Positions 1 through 11,210 are shown, counted from the first letter of the stretch. The stretch is 64,000 nucleotides of DNA from Streptomyces sp. Ncost-T10-10d (GCF_900091955.1 NZ_FMDF01000049.1:62001-126000), one strand, 5' to 3'. Made by a program: numbers and translations. The notes: a model not told the origin generated them from the sequence alone.

Positions 1-551
1 ACGCCGAGACGGTCGCCCTGACCGCCGGCCGCCCCCTCGACGGCACCGAGGTCCGGGTGGCCGACGACAGGGGGCGTGCGCTGCCCGCCGGGCAGGACGG
101 CAGGATCCTGGTGCGCGGCTATCACGTGATGCTCGGCTACCTGGACGATCCGGCGGCCAGCGCAGCCGCCGTCGACGCCGAAGGCCGGCTGGACACCGGG
201 GACGTCGGCCACTTCGACGCGCGCGGCAACCTGGTGATCACCGGACGCTCCAAGGACATGTTCGTGGTCGGCGGCTTCAACGTCTATCCGGCCGAGGTCG
301 AGCAGGTGCTCACCGCGCACGACGCCGTCGCCGAGGCCGCCGTGGTCGGCGTCCCGGACGCCCGTCTCGGTGAAGTCGGGCGCGCGTACGTGACGGTACG
401 GCCGGGCGCCGGGACGGGGCCGGACGATCTCGTCGGTCACTGCCGTGAGCGGCTCGCCAACTTCAAGGTCCCCCGCGAGGTGGTGGTCCTGGAGACCCTT
501 CCGCGCAGCGCCACCGGCAAGGTGGACAAGGCCGTTCTGCGGACGACCTGA
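1..551 (+). CDS. fadD3: Acyl-CoA synthetase C-terminal part, FadD3-like (probable HIP-CoA ligase), partial
   Basis: The gene enters from outside the window, so only the last roughly 183 codons are present. The visible part is the C-terminal end of an adenylate-forming enzyme: a TGDVG motif, a hinge reading GRSKDMFVVGGFNVYPAEVE, and the catalytic lysine segment LPRSATGKVDK near the end. The hinge and the LGEVG / RLANFKVPR segments resemble FadD3, which activates the steroid C/D-ring propionate (HIP) in mycobacteria. That assignment rests mainly on the neighbours (fadE30-33, ipdABC, kstR2 homologues). The N-terminal substrate-binding half is not in view, so another acyl substrate cannot be excluded. 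The hsaA-like gene follows 45 bp later on the same strand. Confidence 0.75.
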   Translation, partial: AETVALTAGRPLDGTEVRVADDRGRALPAGQDGRILVRGYHVMLGYLDDPAASAAAVDAEGRLDTGDVGHFDARGNLVITGRSKDMFVVGGFNVYPAEVEQVLTAHDAVAEAAVVGVPDARLGEVGRAYVTVRPGAGTGPDDLVGHCRERLANFKVPREVVVLETLPRSATGKVDKAVLRTT

Positions 552-596
552 CCGGCACGCTTCACCCCGCACAACGGAACGTATGGAGGACGGACC

Positions 597-1763
597 ATGG
601 GCAACGAGGTTCTGGAGTCGGTGCGCGCCCTGCTGCCGGCCATCGAGGAGCGGGCCGTCGCCACGGACGAGCGACGGCGCATCCCGGAAGCCACGGTCGG
701 TGAGCTGGCCGCGGCGGGAGTGTTCCGGATGCTGCAGCCCGCCCGGTACGGCGGGCTGGAGGCGGATCCGGTCGACTTCTACCAGGTGGTGCGGGAGATC
801 TCCGCGGTGTGCTGCTCCACGGGCTGGGTGGCATCCGTCCTGGGTGTGCACGCCTGGCAGTTGGGTCTGTTACCGAAGCAGGCGCAGGAGGACGTATGGG
901 GTGAGGACCAGGACACCCGGATCTCCTCGGCGTACGCCCCGGTGGGCCGGCTGACCCCGGTGGACGGCGGCTACCGGCTCACCGGCCGGTGGAGCTTCTC
1001 CTCGGGCTGCGAGCACGCCTCGTGGGCTCTGCTCGGCGCCCTCGTTGTCGGGGCGCAGGGGCGGCCGGTCGACTTCCTCACCGTCCTGGTGCCCCGGTCC
1101 GACTACGGCATCGAGGACATGTGGGACGTCGTCGGGCTCCGCGGCACCGCCAGCAACGACGTCCTCGTCGAGTCGGCTTTCGTGCCCGCCCACCGAGTGC
1201 TCCGCAACTATGAGCAGGCGCAGTTGAAGGTACCGGGACAGCAGGTCAATCCAGGGCCGCTGTACCGGCTGCCGTTCGGCGCGATCTTCACCAGCGCCGT
1301 CACCGCACCGGTGGTCGGGGCCGTCTGTGGCGGTTACGCGTCGTACGTGTCGCGGATGAAGGAAAGGGTGCGGCTCAGCCTGGGAGGCGGCAGCTTCACC
1401 GACGACCCGTTCGCCCAGGTCGCCATCGCCCGCGCCGCCTCCGACATCGACGCGACCGTGCTCCAGATGGACCGGAACCTGCGCGAACTGTCCGCACTCG
1501 CCGCCGCCGGGCGGGAGATACCGATGGAGCTGCGGCTGCGCGCCCGGCGCGACCAGGTCCGGGGCACCGAACGCGCCGTCGCCGCGATCGACCTGCTCTT
1601 CAAGACCGCCGGCGGCAACGCACTGCGTCGCGGCAACCCCGTCGAACGTGCCTGGCGCGACGCCCACGCGGGCAGCGTCCACGTCGCCAACGACGTGGAA
1701 CGCGCCCTCGCCATGTACGGCCGTGGAGCCTTCGGCCTGACGGTCGAGGACAACCTCGTCTGA
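597..1763 (+). CDS. hsaA: HsaA-like flavin-dependent monooxygenase (3-HSA hydroxylase, oxygenase component)
   Basis: This 388-residue protein has the acyl-CoA dehydrogenase fold used by group D flavin monooxygenases. It follows mycobacterial HsaA closely along its length: STGWVASVLGVHAWQL near residue 80, QEDVWGEDQDTRISSAYAP near 100, SSGCEHASW near 140, DVVGLRGTASN near 180, and a C-terminal RDAHAGSVHVANDVERA block. HsaA, with reductase HsaB, hydroxylates the phenolic ring of the secosteroid 3-HSA. No hsaB is in the window. GGAGGA lies 6 bp before the ATG. Codon 92 (870-872) is TTA, a rare leucine codon in Streptomyces that usually makes expression depend on the bldA tRNA. HsaA is normally in the KstR regulon, so its place beside HIP genes is unusual. 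Confidence 0.85.
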   Translation: MGNEVLESVRALLPAIEERAVATDERRRIPEATVGELAAAGVFRMLQPARYGGLEADPVDFYQVVREISAVCCSTGWVASVLGVHAWQLGLLPKQAQEDVWGEDQDTRISSAYAPVGRLTPVDGGYRLTGRWSFSSGCEHASWALLGALVVGAQGRPVDFLTVLVPRSDYGIEDMWDVVGLRGTASNDVLVESAFVPAHRVLRNYEQAQLKVPGQQVNPGPLYRLPFGAIFTSAVTAPVVGAVCGGYASYVSRMKERVRLSLGGGSFTDDPFAQVAIARAASDIDATVLQMDRNLRELSALAAAGREIPMELRLRARRDQVRGTERAVAAIDLLFKTAGGNALRRGNPVERAWRDAHAGSVHVANDVERALAMYGRGAFGLTVEDNLV

Positions 1764-1780
1764 CCTCGCCGCCCGGGACG

Positions 1781-2089
1781 GGGCAGCCCTTCCGGGTGCG
1801 GAGCGCCGCCCACGCCGGGAAGGTGACGGCGAGCGGGACAGCCCTTGGGCCTGGTCCCGCCCATGCCGGTGATCTCCGTGCCGCCGAGGCGGACGGTGCC
1901 CGCCGACGCCCGGTCGAGGCCGGCGGCGCACTGCGGGAATGCGGACCTGCCGGAGCCGGACCGGCCCATGACGGCGGTGAACGTGCCGCGCGGCAGGGTC
2001 GGGCCGATGCCCGCGAGGGCGTGCACGGTGCCGCCGCCGCGGCCACGCACGCCGCGCAGTTCGACGGCGGGACCGGACGCGCCCGGCAT
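1781..2089 (-). pseudogene. Remnant of an ABC transporter ATPase (MacB/FtsE-like), N-terminal part
   Basis: Read on the minus strand, about 100 codons match the start of a lipoprotein-export type ABC ATPase: VELRGV, GTVHALAGI, LPRGTFTAVMG, then a degraded Walker A (GRSGSGRS, with Arg in place of the essential Lys), CAAGLDRASAGTVRLGG and TEITGMGGT. After that the frame runs into unrelated sequence, with no Q-loop, signature or Walker B. It fills part of the 520-bp gap between hsaA (+) and the SDR (-). This is clearly a relic, not a working gene. Confidence 0.75.
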
Positions 2090-2281
2090 CCCCGGCCGGT
2101 CGCCCTTCTGCTTTCCTTCACCGCCGCGCAGCCTCGTACGTCCCCTCGTGGTCCTTCGAGCCGATGGCGTCGAACGGATCACGGTGTTGACGGACCATGG
2201 CGGCTGCCGGCGGATCCGGGGTGGGGACACCCTGGGGCCGGGCAGCCGCCGATCGTCAGGTCCCGCCGTCCGCTGCGGCCC

Positions 2282-3070
2282 TCACCCGGGCCCGCCGGCC
2301 TCTTTCGATGCCAGATAGCGGGCGGGGAACTCCCCGCCGCCGTGCACCGCGAGGTCCGCGCCGTTGAGGTATCCGGCCAGGCCGCCGGCGAGGAACAGGC
2401 AGGCACGCGCCACGTCGTCGGGTACCGCCATCCGCGCCATCGGAATGACGCCCGCCACGGCCGCACCGCCGTCCGGGCCGTAGACCGGCGCCGCGCTCTC
2501 GGTGCGGACGAGCCCGGTGGTGATGTGGTTGACCCGGACCGCCGGTGCCCACTCCAGGGCCAGCGCCTTGGTGAGGGCCAGCAGCCCGGCCTTTGCGGCC
2601 GTGTAGGCCGCGGTACCCGGCTGCGGGTCCTGGCCGGACACGCTGCCGATGTTGATGACCGAGCCGCCACCGTCCTGGGCCCGCATGACGCGATGGGCCG
2701 CCTGCGCCACATAGAACGGCGCGAGCAGGTTGAGCGCGACGATCTTCTCCACGAAGCGCGGCGAGACGGTGGCCGCGTCGGCGTCGGGGGAGCCGCCCGC
2801 GTTGTTGACGAGTACGTCGAGCCGGCCGAAGCGCTCCACCGCGGCGTCCACCAGCGAGGACGCCGCGGCCGGATCGCGTACGTCGGCGGGGACGAAGACC
2901 GCCTCCCGGCCCCCTGCCGCGGGCAGGGTGTCCGGGGCGTTGCGTCCGCAGACCACCACGCCCGCCCCGGCGCCGAGGAAGGCCCCGGCGATGGCGGCAC
3001 CGATGCCCTTGGTGCCCCCGGTGACCAGGACCACGTGCCCCGTGAAGTCCAACGGGTCGCCGATGTCCAT
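2282..3070 (-). CDS. SDR family oxidoreductase (possibly Rv3549c-like)
   Basis: A 262-residue classical short-chain dehydrogenase. It shows the NAD(P) motif TGGTKGIG near residue 16, NNAGG near 90, a catalytic Ser in INIGSVSG and the Tyr/Lys pair in AYTAAKAG. It is the last gene of the minus-strand steroid block after fadE33. Mycobacterial KstR2 regulons contain an SDR of this size (Rv3549c), so a hydroxyacyl-CoA or ring-hydroxyl dehydrogenase role fits, though the substrate cannot be read from sequence. The ATG at 3070 has AAGGGGA 7 bp upstream. An in-frame ATG at 3109 overlaps the fadE33 stop as ATGA and would add 13 residues; I prefer 3070 because of its ribosome site. Confidence 0.85.
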   Translation of the reverse strand: MDIGDPLDFTGHVVLVTGGTKGIGAAIAGAFLGAGAGVVVCGRNAPDTLPAAGGREAVFVPADVRDPAAASSLVDAAVERFGRLDVLVNNAGGSPDADAATVSPRFVEKIVALNLLAPFYVAQAAHRVMRAQDGGGSVINIGSVSGQDPQPGTAAYTAAKAGLLALTKALALEWAPAVRVNHITTGLVRTESAAPVYGPDGGAAVAGVIPMARMAVPDDVARACLFLAGGLAGYLNGADLAVHGGGEFPARYLASKEAGGPG

Positions 3071-3105
3071 GTGTTGCGTCCCCTTCACCCTCTGTTGGAT
3101 TCCGC

Positions 3106-4184
3106 TCATCGGGCGGCCATGCCGAGCCCGGCGGCGAGCCGCGCCCGATGGCGGGAGGGCGGCCCGAACAGCTCACCCGCCCCGTGCGCCCGCTTGAAGT
3201 AGCGGTGCGCATCGTGCTCCCAGGTGATCCCGATCCCGCCGTGCAGCTGGATCATCTCGCCGGCCACCGCCGAGAACGCCTCGGAGCAGACGGACTTCGC
3301 GACGGCGGCGGCCCGCGGCAGCGCACCCGGGTCCTCGTCGGCGGCGAAAGCGGCACCGAGCGCCGCCGAGCGCGCCGACTCCACCAGGACGTAGGCGTCC
3401 GCCAGCCGGTGCTTGACCGCCTGGAACGAGCCGATGGGACGGCCGAACTGGACCCGGTTCCTGGCATATTCCACGGTGAGCTCCAGACAGCGCTCGGCCG
3501 CGCCCACCTGTTCCGCGGCGAGTGCCGCACAGGCCAGATCCCGCACGTGCTCCAGGTACCGTCCGCCGTCGCCGTCCACACCCACCAGGCGCCCCTCGGC
3601 GCCGTCGAGCACCCATCGGGCCTGGGCCCGGGTCCCGTCCATGGTCACGACGGGCTCCCGGCGCACCCCGGTGGCGTCGGGAGCCACCTCGAAGAGCGAC
3701 ACCCCGTGTGCCGTACGGGCCGCGACGAGCAGCACGTCGACGCTGTCGCCCGGCCGGTCCAGCACGTGCTCCTTGGTCCCGGTGATCAGCACGCCGCCAT
3801 CGGGGGCCCGCACCGCATCGGCGCGGATCGCGTCCTGGTCCCAGGAACCCTGCTCGGCCCAGGCCAAGGTGCCCACCGAAGTGCCCTCGGCGAGTCCCGG
3901 AAGCAGCCGTTCGCAGGCATCCTTGTCGCCGGAGGCCAGCAACGCCCCCACCGTGAGCACCGCGGATCCCAGATACGGCAGCGGGCTCAGGCTGCGGCCC
4001 AGCTCCTCCATCAGCACATGGACATCGCGGGCGCCGCCCCCGCTCCGCCGTAGCCCTCGGGCACGGCCAGACCGGCCGCGCCGATCTGCTCGGTCAACGG
4101 CGCCCAGGCCGCCTCGGCCTGATGCTGCGTCAGCAACGATCGTAGTGCCGATCGCAGCTCTTCCTGCTCCTGCGTCAGTCTCAT
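3106..4184 (-). pseudogene. fadE33: fadE33-like acyl-CoA dehydrogenase broken by a frameshift
   Basis: The start is at 4184 (GAGGGAGC upstream). About 50 residues follow in one frame (MRLTQEQEELRSAL ... LAVPEGYGGAGA) before that frame stops at 4011. The rest of the protein continues in a second frame from about 4046 to 3106 (DVHVLMEELGRSLSPLPYLG ... QFGRPIGSFQAVKHRLAD ... QLHGGIGITWEHD). The total of 1079 nt is one base short of a whole number of codons, so one base is missing in the GC run near 4035-4048. This is either a true mutation or a sequencing slip. The protein belongs to the short (about 320-360 aa) subunit type that pairs with a longer ACAD in alpha2beta2 steroid dehydrogenases. 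Its order after fadE31 and fadE32 matches mycobacterial fadE33. Confidence 0.8.
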
Positions 4185-4207
4185 CGGGCTGCTCCCTCGG
4201 CGTACGG

Positions 4208-5194
4208 TCAGACGGCCATGACGCGGGCCCGGCAGTCGGCCGGGGTGCCCCACGCGTCGCGCAGGGGACGGGCCTTGCGGATCCACAGGGAAAGGTCGAG
4301 CTCGTCGGTGTAGCCCACGGCACCGTGCAACTGGAGGGCCGTGCGCGCTGCCCCGTACGCGGCTTCGCCCGCGGTGACCTTGGCGGCGGCGATGTCCCGG
4401 CCCGACCCTTCGTCGCCGGCGGCGAGCGCGAGCGCGGCGCCGTGCACCAGCGGCTCGGCGAACTCCAGGGCCAGCAGGGTGTCGGCCAGCCGGTGCTTGA
4501 CCGCCTGGAAGGAGCCGATCGCCACGCCGAACTGGGTGCGCTGCGTGACGTATTCGACCGTACGGGCCAGCAGGGTCCTGCCGACCCCGAGTGCCTGGGC
4601 CGCCGTGGCGAGCGCGGCCACATCGGCTGCGTGTCCGACGGCGGCGGCCACCGCGGGGCCCCGGGCGAGGACCGTGCCCTCCAGCGGCCGCGAAAGCCGC
4701 CGCCCGGGGTCGGCCGAAGGCTGCACGGGCCCCGGCCCGGCGGCGACGCGCAGGGTGTCACCGTTCACCACGAACACCGTGTCGGCCGCGTCGGCGTCCA
4801 GGGCGTACGGGCCGAGGGCCGTCAGGCAGAGGGAGACGACCGACGAGCCCGAGGCGATGCCGGGCAGCCCTTCGGCGGCGATCCGGTCGTCGCCGAGCCG
4901 CTCCAGCAGGGCCGCCGCGGCAACCGTCTCGACCAGCGGACCCGGGACGGCGTGCCGCCCCAGTGCCTCGAAGGCGAGGACGAGTTCGAGCGGAAGCGGG
5001 CCGAGTCCGTCGTACTTCTCCGGTACGGCGAGTGCGAACACCCCTGCCTCGCCCAGCCGCGCCCAGGCGGCCCTTCCCGGGCCGTGGTCGCCGGCCGCCC
5101 AGGACCGTATCGCGGCCGGGGTGTCGCAGGAGCTGAGCAGCCCGTCGAGGGAGCGGGCGAAGTCCCGCTGCTCGGCGTCCAGGAGGAAACGCAT
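4208..5194 (-). CDS. fadE32: FadE32-like acyl-CoA dehydrogenase, short subunit
   Basis: This 328-residue ACAD is shorter than the usual 380-390 residues. Its N-terminus is compact (MRFLLDAEQRDFARSLD), VPEKYDGLG follows near residue 60, and the FAD/CoA end reads QRTQFGVAIGSFQAVKHRLAD and QLHGAVGYTDELDLSLW. Such short proteins act as partners of a longer ACAD in the alpha2beta2 enzymes of cholesterol breakdown. FadE31-FadE32 in mycobacteria handles the methyl-oxo-octanedioyl-CoA (MOODA) stage, and a fadE32 mutant accumulates MOODA. The start codon overlaps the fadE31 stop (ATGA), which argues for coupled translation and a fixed subunit ratio. The frameshifted fadE33 begins 23 bp downstream. Confidence 0.85.
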   Translation of the reverse strand: MRFLLDAEQRDFARSLDGLLSSCDTPAAIRSWAAGDHGPGRAAWARLGEAGVFALAVPEKYDGLGPLPLELVLAFEALGRHAVPGPLVETVAAAALLERLGDDRIAAEGLPGIASGSSVVSLCLTALGPYALDADAADTVFVVNGDTLRVAAGPGPVQPSADPGRRLSRPLEGTVLARGPAVAAAVGHAADVAALATAAQALGVGRTLLARTVEYVTQRTQFGVAIGSFQAVKHRLADTLLALEFAEPLVHGAALALAAGDEGSGRDIAAAKVTAGEAAYGAARTALQLHGAVGYTDELDLSLWIRKARPLRDAWGTPADCRARVMAV

Positions 5195-6369
5195 CAGCGG
5201 CGTCCCTTCGGCAGGCCGAGCAGGCGCTCGGCGATGATGTCGCGCTGGATCTCGTTGGTGCCCGCGTACACGGGACCGGCCAGCGAGAAGGTGTACCCCT
5301 CGGACCAGCTTCCGTGGTCCGGCGATTCCGCCGCGTGGTCGGCGAGTTCGCCGTACGGGCCGAGCAGGTCCAGCGCCGTCTCGTGCAGCGCGATGTCCAG
5401 CTCGGACCAGTAGATCTTGTTGAGGCTGGAGGTGGGCCCGGCGGGCCCACCTCCGCCGTGCAGGACCTGGGAGGCGCCCGCGTAGGAGAACAGCCGGTAG
5501 GCGCGGGCCCCGATCACCGCGTCGGCGACCCGGTCGCGCAGCGCCGTGTCGGCCGGGTCGCCGTATTCGTGCCACAGGGTGGTGAGGCGGTTGGCGGCGG
5601 CCGTGAAGCGGCCCGGACTGCGCAGGGTGAGCCCGCGCTCGTTGCCGGTGGTGCTCATTGCGACCCGCCAGCCCTGGCCGGGCTCGCCGATGACGTCCTC
5701 GTCGGGCACGAACACCTCGTCCAGGAAGAGTTCCGCGAAGGCGGGCTTCCCGTCGAGCCGCCCGATGGGCCGTACGGTGACGCCCTCGGCGTCCAGCGGG
5801 AACATCAGATACGTGAGCCCCCGGTGCGGCCGGTCCGCGTCCGGGTCGCTGCGGAACAGTCCGAAGGCCCGGTCGGCGAAGGCCGCCCGGGAGGACCAGG
5901 TCTTCTGGCCGCTGAGCAGCCAGCCGCCCTCGGTCCGTACGGCCCTCGACTTCAGCGAGGCCAGGTCGGAGCCCGACTCCGGCTCGGACCAGGCCTGTGC
6001 CCAGATGACCTCACCGCGTGCCATGGCGGGCAGGATCCTGGCCCGTTGCTCGGCGGTGCCGTTCTCGAAGAGGGTCGGTGCCAGGAGACTGATGCCGTTC
6101 TGGCTGACCCGGCCGGGAGCGCCGGCGGCGTAGTACTCCTCCTCGAAGACCATCCAGTGCAGCAGGGAACTCCCGCGCCCGCCGAACTCCTCGGGCCAGG
6201 AGATCACCGACCAGCGGTCGGCGGAGAGGGTGGCCTCCCACTCCCGGTGGGCGGCGAAGCCTTTGGCGGTCTCCAGGGACGGCAGGGGAGCTGCTGGGAC
6301 GTGAGCGGCCAGCCAGTCGCGTACCTCGGTACGGAACGCCTCGTCGGCGGCGTCGAAATCGAGGTCCAT
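5194..6369 (-). CDS. fadE31: FadE31-like acyl-CoA dehydrogenase, long subunit
   Basis: A 391-residue ACAD with the long-subunit features: SWPEEFGGRG near residue 58, LHWMVFEEEYYAAGAPGR, the substrate loop AQAWSEPESGSDLASLKS near 125, GQKTWSSRA, and a C-terminal GPVYAGTNEIQRDIIAERLLGLPKG. It follows mycobacterial FadE31 in order and sequence pattern. It should form heterotetramers with FadE32 (and FadE33 if intact) to oxidise CoA esters late in steroid C/D-ring breakdown. It abuts the upstream crotonase exactly (stop and start share base 6369) and overlaps fadE32 downstream, so the four or five minus-strand genes form one operon from the KstR2-type promoter near 7240. Confidence 0.88.
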   Translation of the reverse strand: MDLDFDAADEAFRTEVRDWLAAHVPAAPLPSLETAKGFAAHREWEATLSADRWSVISWPEEFGGRGSSLLHWMVFEEEYYAAGAPGRVSQNGISLLAPTLFENGTAEQRARILPAMARGEVIWAQAWSEPESGSDLASLKSRAVRTEGGWLLSGQKTWSSRAAFADRAFGLFRSDPDADRPHRGLTYLMFPLDAEGVTVRPIGRLDGKPAFAELFLDEVFVPDEDVIGEPGQGWRVAMSTTGNERGLTLRSPGRFTAAANRLTTLWHEYGDPADTALRDRVADAVIGARAYRLFSYAGASQVLHGGGGPAGPTSSLNKIYWSELDIALHETALDLLGPYGELADHAAESPDHGSWSEGYTFSLAGPVYAGTNEIQRDIIAERLLGLPKGRR

Positions 6370-7217
6370 CAGGCGCCCGCCTGCTTCATCGCCCGGATGT
6401 CCATGCCGCCGAGCGCGTCCGGTGCGGTCTCGGCGTTGTGCGCGTGCGCCAGATGGTGCAGGCCGAACACCGAGTCCATCCCGGTGTGCATGCCCTGCAG
6501 ATCCTCGGCCTGGTTGACCGCGCGCTTCGTCAGCGCCAGCCCCATGCGCGGCATCTCCGCGATGCGCAGCGCCAACTCCTGGGTACGATCGGCCAGTTCC
6601 TCCCGGGGGACGACCCGGTTGACCATGCCGACCTCGTATGCGCGCTGTGCGCTCATCCGGTCACCGGTGTAGAGGAACTCCTTGGCGATCCGGGGCGGCA
6701 TCACCCACGGGTGGGCGAAGTACTCGACGCCGGGTATGCCCATGCGGACCACGGGGTCGGCGAAGAAGGCGTCCTCCGAGGCGACGATCAGGTCGCACAC
6801 CCAGGCCAGCATCAGACCGCCCGCCACGCAGGCGCCCTGAACGGACGCGATGACCGGCTTGGGCAGTTCCCGCCAGCGGCGGCACATTCCCAGATACACC
6901 TCGGACTCGCGGGCGAAGCGGCTCTCCGCACCCTTCTTGTCCGAGTGGTCCCACCACAGTCCCGCCCGGCGCTCGAACGGCAGATGCGCGTCCCGCTCGG
7001 GGGTTCCGATGTCATGGCCGGCGGAGAAGTGCTTGCCCGCCCCGGCCAGGACGACGGTCTTCACCTCGTTGTCCTCGGCCGCGCGGTAGAACGCCCGGTC
7101 CAGGGCGTAGGTCATCGCGGAGTTCTGCGCGTTGCGGTAGTCGGGCCGGTTCATGGTCACGGTCGCGACCGGGCCCCGCTTCTCGTAGCGCACCGGTTCG
7201 TCATGGGCAGCGGACAT
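6369..7217 (-). CDS. Enoyl-CoA hydratase/isomerase (crotonase), EchA13-like
   Basis: A 282-residue crotonase with VTMNRPDYRNAQNSAMTYAL near the N-terminus, an oxyanion-hole segment GKHFSAGHDIG, a long insertion (ERDAHLPFERR ... YLGMCRRWRELPKP), and QGACVAGGLMLAWVCDLIVASEDA. The insertion and the GMPGVEYFAH-type loop place it in the EchA13-like subfamily rather than with EchA20. As first gene of the operon with fadE31-32-33 it is a candidate for hydrating the enoyl-CoA made by FadE30 or by FadE31/32. AAGGAGG sits 7 bp before the ATG at 7217. A TTG at 7238 would add seven residues but lies inside the operator, so it is unlikely. Confidence 0.85.
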   Translation of the reverse strand: MSAAHDEPVRYEKRGPVATVTMNRPDYRNAQNSAMTYALDRAFYRAAEDNEVKTVVLAGAGKHFSAGHDIGTPERDAHLPFERRAGLWWDHSDKKGAESRFARESEVYLGMCRRWRELPKPVIASVQGACVAGGLMLAWVCDLIVASEDAFFADPVVRMGIPGVEYFAHPWVMPPRIAKEFLYTGDRMSAQRAYEVGMVNRVVPREELADRTQELALRIAEMPRMGLALTKRAVNQAEDLQGMHTGMDSVFGLHHLAHAHNAETAPDALGGMDIRAMKQAGA

Positions 7218-7230
7218 CAGCCCCTCCTTC

Positions 7231-7249
7231 CCTAACAAGTGTTTGGTAG
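7231..7249. promoter_or_regulatory. KstR2-type operator in the fadE30 / crotonase divergent promoter
   Basis: The sequence CCTAACAAGTGTTTGGTAG is an imperfect palindrome (CTAACAA / TTGGTAG). Its core AACAAGTGTTTGGT matches the published KstR2 motif AnCAAGnnCTTGnT at every defined position but one. It sits in the 46-bp gap between two divergent operons, 15 bp from the fadE30 start, where a bound TetR protein would block both. A near copy occurs at 15112-15130. Confidence 0.8.
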
Positions 7250-7263
7250 ATTAACGTACCCCC

Positions 7264-8426
<1,163 letters not shown>

Positions 8427-8430
<4 letters not shown>

Positions 8431-9212
8431 CCCCGCAGCCGCCCTATGTACCGGGCCACTCCCTCCTGGCCGGACGCACCGCGGTGATCACCGCGGCCGC
8501 CGGCGCCGGCATCGGTGGAGCGACAGCCCGCAAGTTCCTGGAAGAGGGCGCCCGGATCGTCATCGGCGACGCCCACGAACGCCGCCTGAAGGGGAGCGCC
8601 GCCACCCTCGCAGAGGAGTTCGGCGCGGACAAGGTCGCCGCACTGCCCTGCGACGTCACCGACCAGCAGCAGGTCGACGCCCTGTTCGCGCTTGCCGCCG
8701 AACGCCACGGCGGCCTCGACATCGTCGTCAACAACGCCGGACTCGGCGGCACCGCCGATCTCGTCGACATGACCGACGACCAGTGGTCCAAGGTCCTCGA
8801 CGTCACCCTGAACGGCACCTTCCGCTGTACCCGCACGGCTCTGCGGCACTTCAAGGAGCAGGACACCGGCGGCATCGTCGTCAACAACGCCTCCGTCATC
8901 GGCTGGCGCGCCCAGCGCGGCCAGGCTCACTATGCCGCTGCCAAGGCCGGTGTGATGGCTCTCACCCGGTGTGCCGCCCTGGAGGCCTCGGACTTCGGTG
9001 TGCGCGTCAACGCCGTCGCCCCGAGCCTGGCCATGCACCCGCACCTGGTGAAGGTCACCACCCCGGAACTCCTCGCCGAGCTCACCGAGCGTGAGGCCTT
9101 CGGCCGGTACGCCGAGCCGTGGGAGATCGCCAACGTCATCGTCTTCCTGGCCAGCGGCTACTCCTCGTACATGACCGGGGAGACCATCTCCGTCAGCAGC
9201 CAGAGGGCGTGA
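8427..9212 (+). CDS. ipdF: IpdF-like SDR, hydroxy-HIC-CoA dehydrogenase
   Basis: A 261-residue SDR beginning at a GTG that overlaps the fadE30 stop (GTGA), with AAGGAG 9 bp upstream. The nucleotide-binding motif is the unusual TAAAGAGIGG instead of TGxxxGIG, as in IpdF. Further motifs are NNAGLGG, MTDDQWSKVLDVTLNGTFR, NNASVIGWRAQ, the catalytic YAAAKAGVMALTRC and a SSYMTGETISVS end. IpdF oxidises 5-hydroxy-HIC-CoA to the ketone that IpdC then desaturates. Position between fadE30 and kstR2 matches mycobacteria. It overlaps the kstR2 gene by 4 bp. Confidence 0.9.
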
Positions 9213-9811
9213 CGGCGATCACCCCGAACCCCAACGCCGAGCGACGCGCCGAACTCCTCGCAACCGCCGCAGGGGTGTTCGCCGACCAGGGCTACGACGC
9301 CACCACCGTCCGCCGCATCGCGGACACCGCCGGAATGCTCGCGGGCAGCCTCTACTACCACTTCGACTCCAAGGAGTCGATGCTGGACGAGATCCTCTCG
9401 GCTTTCCTGGACGAACTGTGGACGTGCTACGACACCGTCCTGGCCGCCGGGCTCGGGCCCCGGGAGACCATCGCGGCACTCGTCACCCAGTCCTTCCGGC
9501 AGATCGACCGGCACGGCCCGGCCGTCGCCATCTACCAGCGAGAGTCCAGGCACCTCTCCGCCCAGGCGCGCTTCGCCTATCTCGCCGACTCCCAGCTGAA
9601 GTTCGAGAACGCCTGGCTGCGCACGCTCGAACGCGGCGTCGCCCAGGAGGACTTCCGCAGCGACCTGGACGTCCGGCTCGTCTACCGGTTCGTCCGCGAC
9701 ACCGTCTGGGTGGCCGCCTCCTGGTACCGCCCCGGCGGTACCCACAGTCCGGAGGAGATCGCCCGCCAATACCTGTCCATGGTCCTCGCCGGCATCACCA
9801 CGCGGACCTGA
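9209..9811 (+). CDS. kstR2: KstR2-like TetR repressor of the HIP catabolic genes
   Basis: A 200-residue TetR regulator with an N-terminal helix-turn-helix (ATTVRRIADTAGMLAGSLYYHF, positions about 29-50). Its ligand domain carries the KstR2 signature DVRLVYRFVRDTVWVAASWYRPGG near residue 155. KstR2 binds HIP-CoA and leaves AnCAAGnnCTTGnT operators when steroid rings C/D are being degraded. Two such sites are present here, at 7231 and 15112, both in divergent promoters of this cluster. It is translationally coupled to ipdF (GTGA) and followed by fadA6 after 33 bp, so it would repress its own operon. Confidence 0.92.
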   Translation: MTAITPNPNAERRAELLATAAGVFADQGYDATTVRRIADTAGMLAGSLYYHFDSKESMLDEILSAFLDELWTCYDTVLAAGLGPRETIAALVTQSFRQIDRHGPAVAIYQRESRHLSAQARFAYLADSQLKFENAWLRTLERGVAQEDFRSDLDVRLVYRFVRDTVWVAASWYRPGGTHSPEEIARQYLSMVLAGITTRT

Positions 9812-9844
9812 CACCCGGAACACCACCCCAACCAAGGAGCAGTC

Positions 9845-11002
<1,158 letters not shown>

Positions 11003-11146
11003 GCGCGGGGCCCGGAGGCTGACCCGGTGGCCCCGCAATCGGGCGGGTCACCGGGACCGGTGCCGAAACCCGCTCCCCGTGTCACCGCCCGCCCCGGCCC
11101 CGGTCCGTCGGGGGAGTCCGGGCAGCCGTCGGTTCGTCAGGAGAAG

Positions 11147-11210
11147 GCGGCACCGGCCACTTCACCGGGCCGGGACCAGGACCCCGGCCCGGTGAAGTGG
11201 CCGGTGCCGC
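11147..11210. terminator. Large perfect hairpin between convergent fadA6 and ipdC
   Basis: Two perfectly complementary 28-base arms (11147-11174 and 11183-11210) are separated by the 8-base loop ACCAGGAC. The position between convergent operons suggests a bidirectional terminator without a U-tract, as is common in Streptomyces. It lies inside the decayed M64 peptidase relic and interrupts that homology, so it may instead mark a rearrangement end. Confidence 0.7.
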
